NCBI GenBank assembly: GCA_016401345.1
Contig: JAEACG010000002.1
Location: forward strand, 248,001-312,000
DNA length: 64,000 bases
Reading direction: 5' to 3'
Source: Fictibacillus nanhaiensis
Lineage (GTDB): Bacteria > Bacillota > Bacilli > Bacillales > Fictibacillaceae
Shown: one piece after another, positions 53,545 to 62,395 of the stretch
How positions within the stretch are numbered: the first letter of the stretch is position 1
How the letters are laid out: each line of letters starts with the position of its first letter
The notes under the pieces: model-generated
Told to the model about the DNA's origin: nothing
The model's database searches: none
What the model saw: only the letters and a program-made list of their open reading frames with translations
Made by a program: the position numbers and the translations under genes

Positions 53545-53808
53545 GTGGCGGAAGAGAAAAAGAAAAACCGTACGACGGTCGAAATCTATGGACAACGATA
53601 TGTAATTGCAGGGACCGAATCCTCCAGCCACATTCATTTAGTAGCTGATAAAGTAGACTTGAAAATGAGAGAGATTCAATCTCATAACCGGATTCTCGAC
53701 ACGAAACAACTAGCTGTACTTACAGCAGTAAATACAATGAACGAATATTTAAAGATTAAAGAAGAGCTGAAAAAATTGCAACAGCGAATTGGAAAAGAGG
53801 AAAGTTAG
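53545..53808 (+). CDS. zapA: cell division protein ZapA
   Basis: An 87-residue protein that bundles FtsZ filaments at the division site. N-terminal beta region (TTVEIYGQRYVIAG) followed by a long helix ending KIKEELKKLQQRIGKEES, the normal ZapA layout. The start is GTG 53545 after AAGGAGG. The next gene starts one base after its stop. Confidence 0.93.
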   Translation: MAEEKKKNRTTVEIYGQRYVIAGTESSSHIHLVADKVDLKMREIQSHNRILDTKQLAVLTAVNTMNEYLKIKEELKKLQQRIGKEES

Positions 53809-53809
53809 T

Positions 53810-54346
53810 ATGTTGGATTTAATTTTAATTATCGTATTAGCAGGTGGATTTTTAATCGGTTTAAAAAGAGGCTTCATCATGCAGCTTGTTCATTTGATCG
53901 GATTCATAGCAGCGTATATCGTTGCTTATCTGTATTATGATGAACTTGCGCCAAAGCTAGAGTTGTGGATTCCATACCCTTCTTCAAATGATAGTTCTGT
54001 TTCCTTTTTAATGAACAGCATATCACTTGAACAAGCTTATTATAATGCAATAGCCTTTGCGATTCTGTTCTTCGCAACAAAGCTTATCCTACAGATCTTA
54101 GGGTCTATGCTCGATTTTCTTGCAAACTTACCGATTCTTCACACGTTCAACAGATGGCTCGGTGGTTTATTAGGTTTTGTAGAAGTCTATTTGATCGTGT
54201 TTATTTTATTGTATATCGCAACATTAGTTCCAATTGAGGCATTTCAAGCTCATTATGAAAATTCATGGATCGCACAGGGAATGGTCAAAAACACCCCCGT
54301 ATTTTCTGAGTCCGTAAAGGAAATGTGGATGAAACATATGGCATAA
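53810..54346 (+). CDS. yshB: CvpA-family membrane protein (YshB)
   Basis: A 178-residue protein with four membrane segments and the CvpA signature LDLILIIVLAGGFLIGLKRGFIMQLVHLIG at its start (colicin V production family; true function unknown). The ATG at 53810 follows AGAGGAAAG, located in the end of zapA; the in-frame codons upstream overlap zapA. Likely co-transcribed with zapA. Confidence 0.88.
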   Translation: MLDLILIIVLAGGFLIGLKRGFIMQLVHLIGFIAAYIVAYLYYDELAPKLELWIPYPSSNDSSVSFLMNSISLEQAYYNAIAFAILFFATKLILQILGSMLDFLANLPILHTFNRWLGGLLGFVEVYLIVFILLYIATLVPIEAFQAHYENSWIAQGMVKNTPVFSESVKEMWMKHMA

Positions 54347-54406
54347 CTTCTCCCAAAGCGGAGAAGTTTTTTTCTTTGTTGTTTATACTCAGTTGTTCTT
54401 GAAAGT

Positions 54407-54660
54407 GGTTGTTTTCCGCTTCAGATTGCATGCTTTCCGCGGGGCAGGCGGTGAGCCACATTCTTACGCTTCCCGTATAAGTGTCTCACCTGTCTAGTTG
54501 CAATGGCTAGCCCCTCGAGGTCAAAAGTTAAATGGCTCAGAAGGCAGAGTACGCCTTCAAATCCATTCACCTTTTGCTTGTCGGGGCGAACAAGCCATTT
54601 ACACTTTTCAGACTGCCCGCCTGTCCCGCAGGAGTCAGCAACCTTACGCTACAATCAACT
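54407..54660. repeat. dispersed foldable repeat, copy 3, interrupted by a second repeat
   Basis: The outer parts (GGTTGTTTTCCGCTTC, GCTTTCCGCGGGGCAGGCGG, TGAGCCAC, GTCTCACCTG at the left; CCTGTCCCGCAGGAGTC, AGCAACCTTACGCT, ACAATCAACT at the right) match copies 1 and 4 in reverse. Between them a different sequence is inserted. The gap between yshB and polX is almost entirely this element. Confidence 0.8.
54493..54612. repeat. second repeat nested inside copy 3
   Basis: About 120 bp running from TCTAGTTGCAATGGCTAGCC through CCCTCGAGG and GCTTGTCGGGGCG to ACACTTTTCAGACTG. Its ends are partly complementary (AATGGCT near 54502 and AGCCATT near 54592), and TAAATGGCTCAGAAGGC / GCCTTCAAATCCATT arms lie inside, so it folds by itself. 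It closely resembles a common intergenic Bacillus repeat I recall with GGCTAGCCCCTCG...TGTCGGGGC ends. Confidence 0.65.
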
Positions 54661-54755
54661 TTGGTCGATGAAGCAAGAGTGCTATAGGGATAATAACACA
54701 AATTATTAAAGCCATTATCATACTAGCATGACAATGAAATAGAGGTGAGCTCATT

Positions 54756-56468
54756 ATGGTAAATAAAAAAGAGGTAGTACGTGCACTTGAACAGATTGCT
54801 TTGTACCTTGAGATCTTAGGAGAGAACTCGTTTAAAGTTTCCGCATATCGTAAAGCAGCGAACGCTCTTGAGAGTGATGAGCGAACGATGGAAGAGATCG
54901 GGGATGTCTCAAAACTAAAAGGAATCGGCAAAGGTACAGCTGCTGTAATTATTGAAATGATTGATAAGGGTGAGTCGGATCTTTTAAGTGAACTACAGGA
55001 AAAAGTTCCGTCTGAATTGATTACACTGCTGCAAGTTCCAAATCTCGGAGGTAAGAAAATCGCTAAACTTTATTCCGAGTTAGGTGTAACGAATATTGAA
55101 TCTCTAAAAGAAGCATGTGAAAATGGTAAAGTAAGAGAATTGGCAGGGTTCGGGGCTAAAACGGAAGAGAAAATCTTAGCATCCTTAAAAGATCTTGGGA
55201 AAAGACCAGAGAGGCTTCCTATTGCCTATATGCTGCCAATCGCAGAGAAAATAGAATCTCAGTTAAAAAGAATGAAAAGTATTGAGAAATACTCTAGAGC
55301 AGGAAGTCTAAGACGATACCGTGAAACGATTAAAGACTTGGATTTTATTATTTCAAGTGAACATCCGAATGAAGTAAAAGAGCAATTATTGAAACTTGAT
55401 GGAGTCATTGATGTGATTGCGAGCGGGGATACGAAGGTCTCTCTCGTACTAGATGAGAAGCTTTCTGTATCCGTAGACTTTCGTATTGTCCAACCCTCTC
55501 AGTTTGCTACTACACTGCATCATTTTACAGGCTCGATGGAGCATAACGTTAAAATGCGTCAGCTCGCAAAAGCAAGAGGCGAAAAGATCAGTGAATATGG
55601 TGTAGAAAATGTAGAGACAGGTGAATTTCTGACGTTTGAAACGGAACAGGATTTCTATGCTCATTTCTCGTTAAGTTGGATTCCGCCTGAAGCGAGAGAG
55701 ACTGGTGAAGAAATAGAGCTATTTAAGGATGGTCATGACCTTATTCAGTTATCTGATATAAAAGGCGATCTTCATCTGCATTCTACTTGGAGCGATGGGG
55801 CGTTCTCGATCGAAGAAATGGCTGAAGAAGCACGAAGTAAAGGCTATGAATATATGGCGATTACGGATCATTCTCAATATTTAAGAGTAGCGAACGGTCT
55901 AACTCCAGAGAGAGTACGTATGCAACGGCAAGAGATTAATAAGTTAAATAAAAAGTATACAGATTTTAAGATACTCGCTGGAATCGAGATGGATATTCTC
56001 CCAGATGGTACACTTGATTATGATGATGAATTGTTAGAAGAAATGGATTTTGTCATTGCAAGCATCCATTCTGCGTTCTCTCAAGATCAAAGCAAAATCA
56101 TGGATCGTTTAAAGACGGCGTTAACACATAAGAAAGTTGATTTGATCGCCCACCCAACAGGACGTCTGATCGGACGCAGAGAAGGTTATGACGTGGATGT
56201 TGAAACACTGCTGCAGCTTGCTTATGAAACAGGTACCGCTGTTGAGTTGAATGCGAATCCGAATCGTCTTGATCTTGCTCCACACTGGTTAAGGAAAGCT
56301 CAGGATCTTGGGGTTAAGATAGCGATTAATACAGATGCACATTATAAAGACACGATGAAACATATGGAGATTGGAGCAGCGGTTGCCCGAAAAGGTTACA
56401 TTCAAAAAAGCAATGTGTTAAACACAATGACTTTAAAAGAACTCGAAACCTATTTAAACCGTAGATAG
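54756..56468 (+). CDS. polX: DNA polymerase X / 3'-5' exonuclease PolX
   Basis: Gap-filling repair polymerase of 570 residues. N-terminal X-family polymerase (about 1-315): 8-kDa-like helix-hairpin-helix region (KLKGIGKGTAAVI and AGFGAKTEEKIL), then the nucleotidyl transfer motif with Asp residues in RETIKDLDFIIS near 190-200. C-terminal PHP domain (about 335-570, GDLHLHSTWSDG, AITDHSQYL, LIAHPTGRLIGRREG) gives Mn-dependent 3'-5' exonuclease and AP endonuclease activity in Bacillus. AGAGGTGAG precedes the ATG. Confidence 0.94.
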   Translation: MVNKKEVVRALEQIALYLEILGENSFKVSAYRKAANALESDERTMEEIGDVSKLKGIGKGTAAVIIEMIDKGESDLLSELQEKVPSELITLLQVPNLGGKKIAKLYSELGVTNIESLKEACENGKVRELAGFGAKTEEKILASLKDLGKRPERLPIAYMLPIAEKIESQLKRMKSIEKYSRAGSLRRYRETIKDLDFIISSEHPNEVKEQLLKLDGVIDVIASGDTKVSLVLDEKLSVSVDFRIVQPSQFATTLHHFTGSMEHNVKMRQLAKARGEKISEYGVENVETGEFLTFETEQDFYAHFSLSWIPPEARETGEEIELFKDGHDLIQLSDIKGDLHLHSTWSDGAFSIEEMAEEARSKGYEYMAITDHSQYLRVANGLTPERVRMQRQEINKLNKKYTDFKILAGIEMDILPDGTLDYDDELLEEMDFVIASIHSAFSQDQSKIMDRLKTALTHKKVDLIAHPTGRLIGRREGYDVDVETLLQLAYETGTAVELNANPNRLDLAPHWLRKAQDLGVKIAINTDAHYKDTMKHMEIGAAVARKGYIQKSNVLNTMTLKELETYLNRR

Positions 56469-56499
56469 CTCTAGATCCTATGATCAGGGGGAAGAGTAT

Positions 56500-58857
56500 A
56501 TGCAAGAAAAAATGCTACGTGTTTTAGAATTAAGAAAAGTGATAGACCGTCTAAAAAAGCATGCAAGCTGCTCACTTGGACTAAATAAAATAGATTCTCT
56601 AATGCCGTTTACAGCTCTTGAAGAAGTAAACGAAGCTCAAGATGCTACAGATGAAGGGGTAAAAGTTCTTCGATTAAAAGGACAAGTTCCATTCGGCGGG
56701 ATCTTTGATGTTTCATCAAATGTTAAGCGATCAAAGATTGGCAGTCTCCTAAACGAAGAAGATTTGATGGACATCGCTTCAACTCTTTATGGTGGTAGAC
56801 GCTTTAAGCGGTTTATCGAGGGTTTGGTTGAGGATGGAATTGAACTGCGTATTCTTAAGAATGCAGCGGAAAACATCATTCCTCTTCATGAGCTAGAACA
56901 AGAAATTAAAAGCTGTATCGATGACAACGGACATATGATGGATAGCGCTAGCCCTGAACTTCGTGCAATTCGTCAGCAGTTGCGTACGTATGAAACACGC
57001 GTAAGAGAAAAACTGGAATCAATCGTTAGATCATCCAGTTATCAAAAAATGTTGTCTGACTCCATCATCACGATTCGTAACGACCGATTCGTTATTCCTG
57101 TTAAACAAGAGTACAGAGGTAATTTTGGCGGAATGGTCCATGATCAATCAGCGAGTGGAGCAACTTTGTTCATTGAACCTCAATCTGTTATGACAGTTAA
57201 CAATCAAGTGAAAGAAGCAAAAGCGAAAGAGGCTCGTGAAATCGAGAAGATTTTAAGAGAACTAACTGCTGGAGTAGCTGAACATGCTGATGATATTCTG
57301 TTGAACGTAGATATTTTAGCAGAGATGGATTTTATTCTAGCAAAAGCTAGGTTTGCCAATGAGCTAAAATGTACGCGTCCGATTATGAATGACAATGGAT
57401 TTATATCACTGAATAGCGGCAGGCATCCTCTGCTCGATCAAGAAACGGTTGTTCCAACAAGTGTGATGTTAGGTGGTGAGTATCAATCACTCGTTATAAC
57501 AGGTCCGAATACAGGTGGTAAAACAGTTACCCTAAAAACGATCGGACTGCTTACTCTTATGGCGCAATGTGGCCTGCAGATACCTGCTGGAGAAGAATCA
57601 GAAATGGCTGTCTTTAAGAATATCTATGCTGACATTGGTGATGAACAGTCTATTGAACAATCATTGAGTACATTCTCTTCACATATGGTTAACATCGTAG
57701 ACATCTTAAACAAGATCGATTTCGAATCACTCGTTCTCTTTGATGAACTAGGAGCAGGAACTGATCCTCAAGAAGGGGCTGCCCTTGCTATTTCGATTCT
57801 AGACTTCGTTTTTGCGCGGGGAGCACGTGTCGTAGCTACAACCCATTATAGTGAGTTAAAAGCATATGCATACAACCGACCTGGTGTTATGAACGCATCT
57901 GTAGAATTTGATGTGCAGACGTTAAGACCTACATATCGATTATTAGTAGGAGTGCCAGGCCGAAGTAACGCGTTTGAGATCTCTAAAAGACTTGGGCTTC
58001 GTCAAGATATCATTGATTCAGCTCGTTCTCAGATCAGTGAAGATGAGAACAAGATTGATAATATGATAAAGTCTCTAGAAGATAATCGTAAAAACGCAGA
58101 AAAAGAGATGGAAGAAGCAGAGAACCAAAGAAAAGAAGCAGAGTCTATTAAGGGTGATCTAGAAAGAGAACTCGAACTGTTTCAGAATGAAAAAGATCGA
58201 TTGTATGAAAAAGCGAAGCAGGAAGCGGAACAAGCAATTGAAAAAGCACGTGAAACGGCAGAAGAGATCATCCATGAGATTCGTGAACTTCAAAAATCTG
58301 GAGGACAGATTAAAGAACATAAACTGATCGAAGCAAAAAAGAGATTAGAAGAAGCTGTCCCGAAATCAAAAGCAAAAAACAAGAAGCAAAAAGCAGTATC
58401 TACAAAGGAAGAGTATGTTCCAGGTGACGAGGTAAGAGTACTTACAGTAGGTCAAAAAGGACATATTGTTGAAAAAGTAAGCAACAACGAATACCAAGTT
58501 CAGATTGGAATTCTAAAGATGAATGTATCTGAAAAAGATTTAGAGTGGGTAAAACAAAGTAAACCGAAACCTGAACCGCGTTCATTCGTAAAAGTATCAG
58601 GAAACTCTGATTCTTCTCGTCCTGAACTTGACCTAAGAGGAAAAAGGTATGAAGATGCGATGCTAGAGGTGGATCGATATCTGGATGAAGCACTTCTAGC
58701 TGGTTTTAACCAAGTATATATCATACATGGTAAAGGGACAGGTGCACTTAGAAAAGGTGTTCAAGAGCTGTTGAAAACGCATCGAAATGTCAAATCCACT
58801 CGTATGGGTGCAGCTGGTGAAGGTGGAGGCGGAGTAACAGTCGCTGTATTGAAATAG
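56500..58857 (+). CDS. mutS2: endonuclease MutS2
   Basis: A 785-residue MutS2 protein: core and clamp regions (about 1-300), ABC-type ATPase (about 310-510, Walker A TGPNTGGKTVTLK near 331 and Walker B LVLFDELGAGTDPQEGAAL near 407-425), a long coiled coil (about 520-635), and a C-terminal Smr domain (about 710-785) with LDLRGKRYEDAM and IIHGKGTGALRKGVQELL. In Bacillus it acts on stalled or collided ribosomes and in recombination control, not classical mismatch repair. CAGGGGG precedes the ATG. Confidence 0.95.
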   Translation: MQEKMLRVLELRKVIDRLKKHASCSLGLNKIDSLMPFTALEEVNEAQDATDEGVKVLRLKGQVPFGGIFDVSSNVKRSKIGSLLNEEDLMDIASTLYGGRRFKRFIEGLVEDGIELRILKNAAENIIPLHELEQEIKSCIDDNGHMMDSASPELRAIRQQLRTYETRVREKLESIVRSSSYQKMLSDSIITIRNDRFVIPVKQEYRGNFGGMVHDQSASGATLFIEPQSVMTVNNQVKEAKAKEAREIEKILRELTAGVAEHADDILLNVDILAEMDFILAKARFANELKCTRPIMNDNGFISLNSGRHPLLDQETVVPTSVMLGGEYQSLVITGPNTGGKTVTLKTIGLLTLMAQCGLQIPAGEESEMAVFKNIYADIGDEQSIEQSLSTFSSHMVNIVDILNKIDFESLVLFDELGAGTDPQEGAALAISILDFVFARGARVVATTHYSELKAYAYNRPGVMNASVEFDVQTLRPTYRLLVGVPGRSNAFEISKRLGLRQDIIDSARSQISEDENKIDNMIKSLEDNRKNAEKEMEEAENQRKEAESIKGDLERELELFQNEKDRLYEKAKQEAEQAIEKARETAEEIIHEIRELQKSGGQIKEHKLIEAKKRLEEAVPKSKAKNKKQKAVSTKEEYVPGDEVRVLTVGQKGHIVEKVSNNEYQVQIGILKMNVSEKDLEWVKQSKPKPEPRSFVKVSGNSDSSRPELDLRGKRYEDAMLEVDRYLDEALLAGFNQVYIIHGKGTGALRKGVQELLKTHRNVKSTRMGAAGEGGGGVTVAVLK

Positions 58858-58900
58858 TATAGTGAATCAAACCAAGCCGTTTACAAAGGGGTATTGTTGA

Positions 58901-59305
58901 ATGGATTTTATGAGTAACGCTTTTATTAGAACAGCAGCAAACTATAGCGTTGTCGTGCTATGTTTAGTCGTTTTTTTGGCTGTGTTTGAACTGGTTACAC
59001 GTTATAAAAACTGGGTCGAGATCAAGAAAGGAAACTTTTCCGTTGCTATGGCAACAGGGGGCAAGATTTTCGGTATTGCGAACATCTTTCGTTACTCGAT
59101 CGCTCAAAATGATTCCATACTTATGATGATAACGTGGAGTGCCTATGGATTTATCTTACTCTTGATCGGTTATTTTATTTTTGAATTCTTAACCCCAAAG
59201 TTTCAGATCGATAAAGAGATCGAGAACGATAACCGAGCAGTTGGTTTCATATCAATGATCATCTCAATTGGTTTATCATTTGTAATCGGTGAAGGAATCG
59301 AATAG
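58901..59305 (+). CDS. yshE: DUF350 membrane protein, YshE-like
   Basis: A 134-residue protein with four hydrophobic segments (about 12-34, 48-68, 74-98, 112-131) and the DUF350-like NFSVAMATGGKIFGIANIFRYSI stretch. The start follows AAAGGGG; ATG 58910 is an alternative. It follows mutS2 as in B. subtilis. Function unknown. Confidence 0.8.
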   Translation: MDFMSNAFIRTAANYSVVVLCLVVFLAVFELVTRYKNWVEIKKGNFSVAMATGGKIFGIANIFRYSIAQNDSILMMITWSAYGFILLLIGYFIFEFLTPKFQIDKEIENDNRAVGFISMIISIGLSFVIGEGIE

Positions 59306-59320
59306 CTGAAGGGAAAAGAT

Positions 59321-59404
59321 ATGGAAACGTTATTTAAAGTGTTGTTTGTGTTAAGCGGAGTATTCATTGCGGCAGGACTTATCTACTTATTCTTCTTTGC
59401 GTAA
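59321..59404 (+). CDS. 27-residue membrane peptide downstream of yshE
   Basis: ATG 59321 has CTGAAGGG at good spacing, only 15 nt after the yshE stop, and the ORF ends just before a strong terminator. The peptide starts METLFKVLFVLSGVF and is hydrophobic throughout apart from Glu2 and Lys6, i.e. a single membrane helix. Position, ribosome binding site and composition support a real small gene co-transcribed with yshE. No family recognised. Confidence 0.6.
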   Translation: METLFKVLFVLSGVFIAAGLIYLFFFA

Positions 59405-59411
59405 GTCTCAA

Positions 59412-59446
59412 AACCAGTTCTCGATTCGGAGAGCTGGTTTTTTGTT
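59412..59446 (+). terminator. terminator of the mutS2-yshE unit
   Basis: AACCAGTTCTC / GAGAGCTGGTT stem (one wobble), GATTCG loop, T-run. Confidence 0.9.
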
Positions 59447-59553
59447 TTCCTTAAGACTGTTTTGTAATTGTTAGTAATCTTTAATGATTGTTTTACTTAG
59501 TATTACTTAAAAATGAATGTTGTTTTTGTTATTTCTATTTTTCTTCTATGCTA

Positions 59554-59683
59554 GTTGATTGCAGCGCAAGGTTGCCGACTCCTGCGGGACGAGCGGGCAG
59601 GTGAGACACTTAATGACGCAAAGCGGCAAGGGGCTCACCGTTCGCCCCGCGGAAAGCGTGCAACCTGGAGCGGAAATCAACTA
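59554..59683. repeat. dispersed foldable repeat, copy 4
   Basis: GTTGATTGCAGCGCAAGGTTG, CCGACTCCTGCGGGACGAGC, GGGCAGGTGAGACAC, GGGGCTCACCGTTCG, CCCCGCGGAAAGCG, GCAACCTGGAGCGG and AAATCAACT follow in the same order and orientation as copy 1. It is the most regular copy and lies upstream of lcfA. Confidence 0.85.
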
Positions 59684-59798
59684 CTACCAAGAACATCATT
59701 GAATCTGAATAAACAGCTTTTAAGTTTCCTTATGCTCAAAAACTATTTTTAGAACCGTATTATTGAATTATTTATAATTTTTAAAAAAGTATATAAAA

Positions 59799-59820
59799 TT
59801 GTATACGTTTTCAATATAAT
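59799..59820 (+). promoter_or_regulatory. lcfA promoter region with cre-like site
   Basis: TTGTATACGTTTTCA (59799-59813) matches the CcpA cre consensus WTGNAANCGNWNNCA with one mismatch, directly upstream of a -10 box TATAAT (59815-59820). No good -35 is visible. In B. subtilis the lcfA operon is under CcpA repression, which fits. Confidence 0.55.
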
Positions 59821-59876
59821 AGGAATAAAGATATAGAAATTTTGAAGGAAGGCGTGAATTAAAGGAGGAGATGCAA

Positions 59877-61562
59877 GTGGAAAGACGGTGGCTCAACAGT
59901 TACCCTAGTGAGATTCCGGGACATCTTGATTACGACAGCAAACCTTTATTCGCGTATTTAGAATCAGCAGCAGAAGAAAAAACAGATAAAACTGCTGTAC
60001 ACTTTTTAGGAAAGACATTAACATTCGGCGAGCTTCATGAATGCAGTTTACGCTTTGCGCATGCTCTAACAACGCTTGGTGTAAAAAAAGGTGATCGTGT
60101 TGCCATCATGCTGCCTAACTGCCCGCAGGCAGTCATCGCCTATTATGGCACCCTTTTTATAGGGGGAATTGTTGTGCAGACGAATCCTCTTTACACAGAG
60201 AGGGAGTTACGCCATCAATTATCGGACAGCGGGGCAAAAGTCATTGTAGGATTAGATCTTTTGTTTGGAAGGATTTCAGCCGTTCGTGGGGATACGAACA
60301 TTGAACACATTATCATGACATCTGTGAAGGATTATCTGCCTTTCCCTAAAAATTTGATCTATCCATTTATTCAAAAGAGGCAGAATCCAACAGTAGTCGT
60401 TGATATTACTTACAATCATGAAGTTCATTCGTTTCGAGATCTCCAGAAACGCTCTCAACCAGTAAAGCCACAAGTAGAGGTTGATCCTGATGAGGATCTT
60501 GCACTGTTGCAATATACTGGAGGTACTACAGGGCCAGCAAAAGGTGTGATGCTGACTCACAAAAATCTAGTCACGAATGCGTTGCAGTGCAATACATGGA
60601 TGTATAAAAACAGGGAAGGTAAAGAAAAGATACTCGGCGCTCTGCCTTTCTTCCATGTTTACGGGATGACCTGTGTTATGAATCTTGGCATCATAACGAG
60701 AGCAGAGATGATCATTCTGCCGAGGTTTGATCCAGTGCAAGTTTTGAAGACGATTCATAAGGAACGACCAACACTATTTCCTGGCGCTCCGACTATGTAC
60801 ATCGCACTTCTGAACCATCCAGATCTGAAAAAATACGATCTTTCCTCCATACAAGCATGTATAAGCGGATCGGCTGCTCTTCCGCTTGAAGTGCAACAAA
60901 AATTCCAGGCAGTCATCTCAGGTTCATTAGTTGAAGGGTATGGACTTACGGAGGCTTCACCCGTTACACATGCGAACCTCATTTATGGCGATCAGGTAAG
61001 AGGGAGTATAGGATTGCCTTGGCCGAACACAGAAGCAGCAATCATCTCAGCTGAAACAGGCGAATGGGCGGAGCCGGGTGAGATCGGAGAGTTAGCTGTA
61101 AGAGGACCTCAAGTAATGAAAGGGTATTGGAACCAACCTGAAGAAACCGCATCTGTATTCAGAGAAGATTGGTTGATTACTGGAGATATGGGTTATATGG
61201 ATGAAAAAGGTTACTTTTATATCGTGGATCGGAAAAAAGACTTGATCATCGCAGGAGGATTTAATATTTATCCTCGTGAAGTAGAAGAAGTTTTATATGA
61301 ACACGAAAAAGTAAAAGAAGCTGTAGTAGTCGGTGTGCCTGATGCATACAGAGGAGAAACAGTTAAAGCTTTTGTTGTGTTAAAGGAAGGAGCAGAATGT
61401 ACGGAAGAAGAGTTAAATAAATTCTGCCGAGAACATCTTGCATCCTTTAAAGTGCCTAGGCTCTATGAGTTTAGACAAGAGCTGCCAAAGACGATGGTTG
61501 GTAAGATCTTAAGAAGAGTTCTTTTGGAAGAAGAACGTGAAAAAGCAAAGCAAGGTTCGTGA
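59877..61562 (+). CDS. lcfA: long-chain-fatty-acid-CoA ligase
   Basis: Activates fatty acids to acyl-CoA (ATP to AMP), the entry to beta-oxidation. An adenylate-forming enzyme of 561 residues with the P-loop-like YTGGTTGPAKGVMLTH (about 212-227), VEGYGLTEASPVTH near 354, TGDMGYMDEKGYFYIVDRKKDLI near 433 and the C-terminal Lys in KTMVGKILRR. GTG 59877 is preferred as start since GGAGGAG ends at 59870; the ATG at 59871 abuts that site. First gene of lcfA-fadR-fadB-etfB-etfA. Confidence 0.94.
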   Translation: MERRWLNSYPSEIPGHLDYDSKPLFAYLESAAEEKTDKTAVHFLGKTLTFGELHECSLRFAHALTTLGVKKGDRVAIMLPNCPQAVIAYYGTLFIGGIVVQTNPLYTERELRHQLSDSGAKVIVGLDLLFGRISAVRGDTNIEHIIMTSVKDYLPFPKNLIYPFIQKRQNPTVVVDITYNHEVHSFRDLQKRSQPVKPQVEVDPDEDLALLQYTGGTTGPAKGVMLTHKNLVTNALQCNTWMYKNREGKEKILGALPFFHVYGMTCVMNLGIITRAEMIILPRFDPVQVLKTIHKERPTLFPGAPTMYIALLNHPDLKKYDLSSIQACISGSAALPLEVQQKFQAVISGSLVEGYGLTEASPVTHANLIYGDQVRGSIGLPWPNTEAAIISAETGEWAEPGEIGELAVRGPQVMKGYWNQPEETASVFREDWLITGDMGYMDEKGYFYIVDRKKDLIIAGGFNIYPREVEEVLYEHEKVKEAVVVGVPDAYRGETVKAFVVLKEGAECTEEELNKFCREHLASFKVPRLYEFRQELPKTMVGKILRRVLLEEEREKAKQGS

Positions 61563-61586
61563 AAGCTGCCATCTGGCGGCTTTTTC
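61563..61586 (+). terminator. lcfA terminator
   Basis: AGCTGCC / GGCGGCT stem with ATCT loop and five T; fadR has its own promoter downstream. Confidence 0.85.
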
Positions 61587-61673
61587 TATGCAAAAGTGTC
61601 ACCCAACAAGGAATGAAATACGTAAGATTTAAGTTAGACTTGTAAAATGTATATAAAAAATGACATAATGAAA

Positions 61674-61703
61674 TTGACAGAAAAGAAAGATTTGTTTTAC
61701 AAT
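61674..61703 (+). promoter_or_regulatory. SigA promoter of fadR-fadB-etfBA
   Basis: TTGACA (61674-61679), 18-bp spacer, TACAAT (61698-61703). Confidence 0.72.
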
Positions 61704-61705
61704 TA

Positions 61706-61723
61706 TGAATGAACAATCATTCA
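61706..61723. promoter_or_regulatory. FadR operator upstream of fadR
   Basis: TGAATGAACAATCATTCA has perfect 7-bp arms around a 4-bp centre and agrees with the Bacillus FadR (YsiA) consensus TGAATGAMTANTCATTCA at all but one position. It begins 3 bp after the -10 box, so bound FadR would block transcription until acyl-CoA releases it. Confidence 0.85.
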
Positions 61724-61766
61724 TTTTTGAAAAGATGATTGTGTTATACAAAAAGAGGCGATAGAA

Positions 61767-62369
61767 ATGAAGCGTAAAGGTCCAAAATACGAAAAAATCA
61801 TTGATGCAGCTGTAAATGTGATCGCAGAACACGGCTATCATCAATCCCAAGTTTCAAAGATAGCGAAAGAAGCAGGTGTCGCTGACGGCACCATCTATCT
61901 ATATTTTAAAAATAAAGAAGATCTGCTTGTTTCTGTTTTTAATGAGAAGATGGGGACCTTTATCGAAAAAACAGAAAACGAGCTGAAAAGTAATGATTCA
62001 GCGATTGAGAAGCTTAGAATTCTTGTTGAGATGCATTTTAAGCAATTGACTGCTGACTTTGAACTATCAATCGTAACACAGCTAGAACTAAGGCAGACAA
62101 ACAGGCAACTTCGTGCGAAGATCGGAGAAGTATTAAAGAGGTACTTAGATTTAATCGACTCGATCTTGAAGGATGGTATGCAGGAAGGCGTTTTTGTAAA
62201 AAACATGGATTACAGATTGGCTCGTCAGATGATCTTTGGAACAATTGACGAAACAGCAACAAACTGGGTAATGAACGATCATCGATATGATCTTCCTGCT
62301 CTTGCTGGCCCGGTTCATCAGATGCTTGTAAACGGTCTTTCCGTTCGCTCTGTACATCCAGATGATTGA
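61767..62369 (+). CDS. fadR: TetR-family fatty acid degradation regulator FadR (YsiA)
   Basis: A 200-residue TetR-type repressor: N-terminal helix-turn-helix (about 8-55, YEKIIDAAVNVIAEHGY and VADGTIYLYFKNKEDLL) and a helical ligand domain that in Bacillus FadR binds long-chain acyl-CoA. AGAGGCGATAGAA precedes the ATG. Its own promoter carries the FadR operator, giving autorepression and control of fadB-etfBA. Its stop overlaps the region just before fadB. Confidence 0.93.
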   Translation: MKRKGPKYEKIIDAAVNVIAEHGYHQSQVSKIAKEAGVADGTIYLYFKNKEDLLVSVFNEKMGTFIEKTENELKSNDSAIEKLRILVEMHFKQLTADFELSIVTQLELRQTNRQLRAKIGEVLKRYLDLIDSILKDGMQEGVFVKNMDYRLARQMIFGTIDETATNWVMNDHRYDLPALAGPVHQMLVNGLSVRSVHPDD

Positions 62370-62395
62370 TATTCAAAAAAGGAGGGAATGCAAAG

